Assembly (NCBI GenBank): GCA_022059125.1
Contig: JAEUWY010000002.1
Coordinates: forward strand, 310,001 to 374,000
From: Corynespora cassiicola
Lineage: Eukaryota > Ascomycota > Dothideomycetes > Pleosporales > Corynesporascaceae
DNA length: 64,000 bases
Direction of reading: 5' to 3'
A model generated the notes under the pieces. That model saw nothing but the letters and a program-made list of their open reading frames with translations, searched no databases and was not told where the DNA came from. Shown here piece after piece: positions 59,246 to 64,000 of the stretch (position 1 is the first letter of the stretch; the number at the start of each line of letters is the position of its first letter). The translations under genes and the position numbers were made by a program.

Positions 59246-61013
59246 ATGGATGAATTTTACAACCCGGACACGACATTTCAGCGTCGCAATCCTCTTTCTG
59301 TTTTCGGAAATATCCTAGAGAAACCAAACTTAGTCGCGCTTGTTATTGGGACGGTACTGCACCCACATCAAACATTCTCGAACGATATACTCATATCTAA
59401 TAGCTAGTTCTGTATCCTTTATCGGTCATCGCGTATCGCCTCCGCTTCCACCCTCTATCCAAGTATCCGGGTCCTGTACTAGCTGCAATCTCTATCAAGC
59501 AGTACGAGTACCACTATGTCAAAGGCGACATCACCCGGTGGATAAAGACCCTCCACGATAAATACGGAGAGATTGTGCGGATTGGTCCCAATCAACTTGA
59601 CTACTCATCACCACAGGCTTGGAAAGATATCTATGGACATAAAACGGCGACCCGTCATTCCAATCCGAAGAATCGTACGTTTGTTCAGCCATCTATGGAT
59701 GGTCACGAGTCTATGCATTCGATTGAAGATGACTTTCTCCACGGGCGGCAGCGGAAGATATTTTCCCATGCCTTTAGCGATCGTGCATTGCTGGAACAGC
59801 ACGATATTATCGAGAATTACATCGACCAGTTGATCGCACTTATCCGGAGAAGAATCGAGCACAATGAAAAGGCCCAAGTTGATATGGTTCAACTTTACAA
59901 TTGGACCTCGTTCGATATCATTGGAGATCTGACTTTCGGCCAATCATTGGATAACCTTTCGAGTGGAAAGAACAGCCCCTGGATCGATGTTGTCTTCACA
60001 AATTTCAAAGCCATGGTAATTGGGCAGTGTTTAGCTCACTATCGAATCTTGTCGTGGCTGATGTGGATGTTGACACCGAAAAAAGTTCTGGAAGAAGCCG
60101 CCACACACGCGCGCAACTCTCGTGACAGAGTCACCGAGCGCCTTGAAATAGGGAAGAAGACCGACCGACCAGATATTTGGGGCCTTGTTTTGAAACATGA
60201 AGGAGGTGATCGTATGCCCCGTGGGCAGATGAACGCTAACAGTTTTCTGTTTATGCTTGCGGGCAGTGAGACGACCGCGACCCTTCTATCTGGTGCCACC
60301 TGGCTGTTACTCAAGAACCCCGACAAATACAACAAGCTAATCAAGGAAATCCGCGCTGTTGAGAGGGAGTCTGATCTAGAACCCAAGAAATTGCGCCAGA
60401 TGAAGTACCTTGTTGCAGCCTTGGAGGAGGCTCTTCGCTGTGAGTCAGGCCGTTGGAATCGAAGGTAGCAGAGTAATGACGTTCAATGTAGGGTATCCAC
60501 CAGTTCCACTCGGTACCGAACGTCGTATTCCAAAGGGAGGAAACCTGATCATGGGGGACGTTCTTCCCGAAAATGTAATTTCCCCATCTAACCCAAATAT
60601 TTCTCAGCTAATCTAGCCATTCTAGACTGTGATGTCCGTCTCAAGTTGGAGCACATCTCACTCCGCCAGCAACTTCCTAGACCCCGAGGAATATATACCC
60701 GAACGTTGGATCTTTGAAGAAACCGATTACAAGAAGTATCACGACTTTGATAAGCGTGAAGCTGTCCAACCTTTCTCGATAGGCCCTAGAAACTGTCTGG
60801 GCAAGAAGTATGCTATGATATGTCCTGTTTATTCACTGGAGCTGACAGTTTAATAGCTTGGCATATTATGAGATGCGCTCCATTATGGCTCGGGTACTTT
60901 ACAATTTTGATCTTGAACTTTGTTCGGAGAGCGAGAACTGGGGTATCAATCAGAAGAATTGGAATTTGTGGGAGAAGCCGGAGCTGAAGGTCTGGATCTC
61001 CGAAAGGAGATAG
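59246..61013 (+). CDS. Cytochrome P450 monooxygenase
   Basis: Five exons (59246-59353, 59404-60439, 60492-60574, 60626-60807, 60857-61013) with introns of 50, 52, 51 and 49 bp give 521 residues, in frame throughout. The N-terminal membrane anchor (VALVIGTLVLYPLSVIAYRL) is followed by the proline hinge HPLSKYPGP. Canonical motifs are the I-helix AGSETT (about residue 323), the ExxR in ALEEALR, the PERW motif and the heme-binding loop FSIGPRNCLGK with the thiolate Cys near residue 466. It is a microsomal class II P450 of the type used in fungal secondary and xenobiotic metabolism. Its substrate is unknown. No reductase or backbone synthase lies in the window; the next gene encodes a membrane receptor-like protein. 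Confidence 0.95.
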
Positions 61014-61741
61014 CTGTGGAAAAAACTCTAGAATAATTGCAAAGTTATTCTACTGTCAAGCTATTGGTGCCTACGGATAGTCGCACGTGGTTCCAAACCA
61101 ACTCACTTCTCACACTAAACTCAAACTTAATCCCGTCACGGAATGGTGTACGGCAACATCCGAGCCGTTTCCATGTGCACGTGCCCGACAACATGATTAT
61201 GTGCTTCGTCGCTCAGCTGAAGTATTTCGTCAGCCTGTTTAAAAATCGAGAGCTAGAATTTGTTGACTGAGAGCACTTGCGCTACCGACATTTCACATTT
61301 CATGCCGTGTTCTTGTTTGAAACTATCGCTTTCTCCAATTCAGGCAAATAGCGGGCCAATCTCTTCGGAATAAAGCAGTTTGTACAGCCACCTCCACAAT
61401 ATTCTTGGTGGCTCATGTAATATAGTTTCGGAGCATACCTCCGTGACATGTTCTCTGCGCACATTCAGTAGTGGCGCATTTTTTCAAGCATGTACCCCGC
61501 GCTTAGACGTTGCCTAAGTTCCCGGTCAGCGGGATCTGCACGGAACCTTAGCGCTGCTGAGATCAAAGTTCGTACCATGTTTTGTCCCGTAGCGGTTTCA
61601 CAACGTGCTTGAACTCATGTGAAGGGAGTGTCATTGGAGATCTGAGGGGCTGGGGCAATTCGAGCGATATTCATAAGAACAAACGGCTAGTACGTACCTC
61701 TCGATGTACACCTCACTACTTTCGATTTTAGGATCGTAGAG
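61014..61741. other. Intergenic region between P450 and membrane protein
   Basis: About 730 bp holding the promoter of the rhodopsin-like gene. No other feature was recognised. Confidence 0.5.
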
Positions 61742-63054
61742 ATGATGATAAGCAACGAAGCCAAACTTGGAGAAGAATCGCAAGGTCCTTTGATAATTTC
61801 CTTGGCAGTCGTTTTCGTTTCTTTCTCCACTGTTGCTGTCATCTTGAGACTCTTTACACGAAAATGCATCCTCTGCAGCGTTGGTCCGGACGACATCACT
61901 ATCGCCGTTGCGCAATGTCTTGCAATTGCAACATCGATAATCACCGTACTTGGTTTGTAATATATATACCAACACAAATATTTCCATTAACATAATCAAG
62001 AGGCCAAGTACGGCTTGGGTAGACATACACAATTTGTGTCTGCAGACGATGCAAGGCGGCAACTTCAAGTACGAGAAACACCCTCGACTTTCAATTCTTA
62101 TGCTAAATCATGACAGTGCCTTTATTCTGTGATTATCATCTATAATCCTGGACAGATTACTACGAAAATCTCTTTCCTCATGAAATATCACCGACTTTTC
62201 CCAGACCAGAATATACAAAGACTATGTGTGTGGCTTGGTATTTTTCTTCTTATCTGGGGGGTCGCTCAAGAGTAAGGAAGATTCTCACAATGTGAAAAAT
62301 ACCCTGGTTAATCTGTCTAGATTTCTACTCTCATTTTGCTGCCTACCGATGGCCTTCCTCTTTCCGACTATGCAGTCGAGATGTATTCCAACGCCGCCTG
62401 TGTGGTACACTACATCGTCTATGAACATCGTAACAGACTTCATGATATTTATCGTACCTATTCCACCAATTTTCAAACTTCAAATGTGGACTCGTCAAAA
62501 GCTCGCATTGATTGGACTCTTTTGTTTAGGATTTTTGTCAGTCCTCATCTTGCGGCTCTGGACTCATCATAGCACTAACGAGATTTAGTACTTGCGTGAT
62601 TTCAATTGTCCGGTTAACGACTCTCTATCGTGGCTTGAACACAAAAGATCAATATTGGGATAATGCACCTACTGCATACTGGTCCGTAGTAGAGCTCAAT
62701 ACAGGCATCATATGCGCATGCCTACCGACTCTCCGCCCGCTCGTTCGCAAGATGTATTCTCGTTCACAAGCGTCTTCGAAACAATATGATCAAAGTGGAA
62801 GCGATGGGACTATCGGCAGTCAAAAGCTTCGCAGACCCAATCATGAGGATAACACAATACATGTCTTGAACGGCATTTACATCGACAAGGGAGTCGAGTT
62901 CCACAGCACCACTGAACTTCAGTCTGGTGTAAATACCACATATTATTCGCCGCGTGGAGAGAGCTCCACATTGGCAGGAGATGGATTGAGTGCTGCCACT
63001 CAGTCAAGTGCCAATTCACAAAGACCTTCTGGAGAGATGGTGACGGGCTATTGA
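61742..63054 (+). CDS. Integral membrane protein, SAT4 / fungal rhodopsin-like family
   Basis: Five exons (61742-61952, 62001-62068, 62117-62271, 62321-62536, 62589-63054) with introns of 48, 48, 49 and 52 bp sum to 371 residues in frame. The seven-helix core shows family landmarks: LRLFTRKCILCSVGPDDITI after TM1, EAKYGLGRHTQF, KISFLMKYHRLFP, CIPTPPVWYTTSSMNIVTDF, IFIVPIPPIFKLQMWTRQKL and LGFFTCVISIVRLTTLY, then YWSVVELNTGIICACLPTLRP. This family is described as fungal rhodopsin-like or PTH11-related proteins. Most are uncharacterised, and some are thought to sense extracellular cues. The C-terminal tail is a polar cytosolic segment of about 110 residues. It lies 728 bp downstream of the P450. 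Confidence 0.9.
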
Positions 63055-64000
63055 TCGCGTTTCTCTCCGCATGTAACTTGGAACTTTACGATATCAAAGG
63101 AAGATGGGGGTATGACTAATTTCATAATGTGCAAAAGCCAACTTCCATCATGAATAAATCCATAATTTCGTATTCGTATCAGGCCATAATTCCATCATCC
63201 TGTGTAACAAGTACAAACCCAAATTCAGATCCAGGGTATTTCGCCGTGCATCGCCGGGCACGGCCCGTTTATTGAACCAGCCACTGGGGACCTTTGAACG
63301 ACTACAAGGCTGGCTGTTCACTTGAGACGTTCGCCGAAACAATGAACCAGATCAGCGTCTGGGGATCGACCGTCTTTTTCAACGAATGCGAATGCGACTT
63401 GAGCTGATAAACCGGAAAACATATGAAACGGACAATACTGTAGAGTGCTCTTGAATTTATTTGCATACTGGGGAATATTGCACGACCTGCTTCGCGTGCT
63501 AAATAACGTTTGGATGATTGCGGAATGACCCAAGGATAATCTTTCACTTGAACCCCTCTGTGTTCTGTTAGGAAAGCTTAGCTGATGAGACAGGCTGTCA
63601 GTTTCTGAAACTGTGATAGCATGCGGGCCGAAAGTCACAAAATTGAAGAAATTTATGGGCGGGCTTCATGGACTGGCCTCGAGGGCTTGAGTGATACGCT
63701 TTATTGTTTTGTGGTGGGTTATAGCGGATATGTTATCGATAAGCGCATATCTTTGGAAAACCGGATAACGCAGTCTGCGGTTTCGTGATGCTTTTGGTAC
63801 TATTTGAAATCACAAAGAATGCTGGATAGTTCTGTAACGACCGGTTCATTGAAAAGAAGACTCTGATCAAGGGTATATCCATGTCTTTCAATCAATCCAG
63901 GAAAGTATATACGCTGTCATGATCCAGGCAAATAGGGGTCCAACAGGGAAACAGTATTGGTGGATTTCGGTTACTATATACGGCAATTAGTGCGTATCTC
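63055..64000. other. Right-edge region without a supported gene
   Basis: About 950 bp. Overlapping minus-strand frames of 81 and 106 codons (63302-63638) compete and neither shows a family pattern. Nothing else was recognised. Confidence 0.45.

Noticed and set aside
63302..63638. Overlapping minus-strand frames at the right edge
   Set aside because: Two competing frames, neither with a motif or splice support.

Overview
The window is nuclear DNA from a filamentous ascomycete (Pezizomycotina). The evidence is short spliceosomal introns (about 48-138 bp, GT..AG, often with a CTAAC/CTGAC-like branch site), fungus-restricted families (HET domain, SAT4/rhodopsin-like membrane protein, PL3 pectate lyase, Caf120), CT-rich leaders, and a mosaic of GC-rich and AT-rich blocks. 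The species cannot be fixed from the sequence. No rRNA, tRNA, CRISPR array or intact transposon was recognised.

Layout. 1-3.5 kb: a broken F-box gene running off the left edge, then gene-poor DNA. 3.6-7.9 kb (all minus strand): a peroxisomal-type acyl-CoA/4-coumarate-CoA ligase-like enzyme, an EthD-domain protein and an unknown protein. 7.9-16.9 kb: GC-rich, microsatellite-rich DNA with one conserved-looking unknown gene (10.5-11.7 kb). 16.9-21.5 kb (plus): an aminoglycoside-phosphotransferase-like kinase, an unknown polyQ/coiled-coil protein and a glutathione S-transferase. 21.7-23.7 kb (minus): an HNH-nuclease-like protein with a frame break and a small secreted cysteine-rich protein. 24.8-33.2 kb (plus): a HET-domain protein, a 42-residue putative zinc-binding peptide, a DHA2 transporter, an amidohydrolase-2 decarboxylase-like enzyme and a small single-pass membrane protein. 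34.3-47.8 kb is a housekeeping core: TAF2, a BAH-PHD chromatin reader and Caf120. 49.2-64 kb is AT-rich accessory DNA with a Gfd2-like exonuclease-fold gene, a pectate lyase, decayed coding relics, a cytochrome P450 and a rhodopsin-like membrane protein.

How genes may work together (inference): the ligase/EthD pair, the transporter/amidohydrolase pair and the P450/membrane-protein pair look like small accessory metabolic or signalling modules rather than one large biosynthetic cluster, since no PKS, NRPS, terpene synthase or pathway regulator is present. Pectate lyase and the small secreted protein suggest a plant-associated or saprotrophic lifestyle. TAF2, Caf120 and the BAH-PHD protein act in transcription initiation, the CCR4-NOT complex and silent chromatin. 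Exon boundaries were read by eye from splice motifs and reading-frame continuity. Where exon lengths sum to a multiple of three across several introns the models are strong. Models with frame breaks or missing starts are marked.
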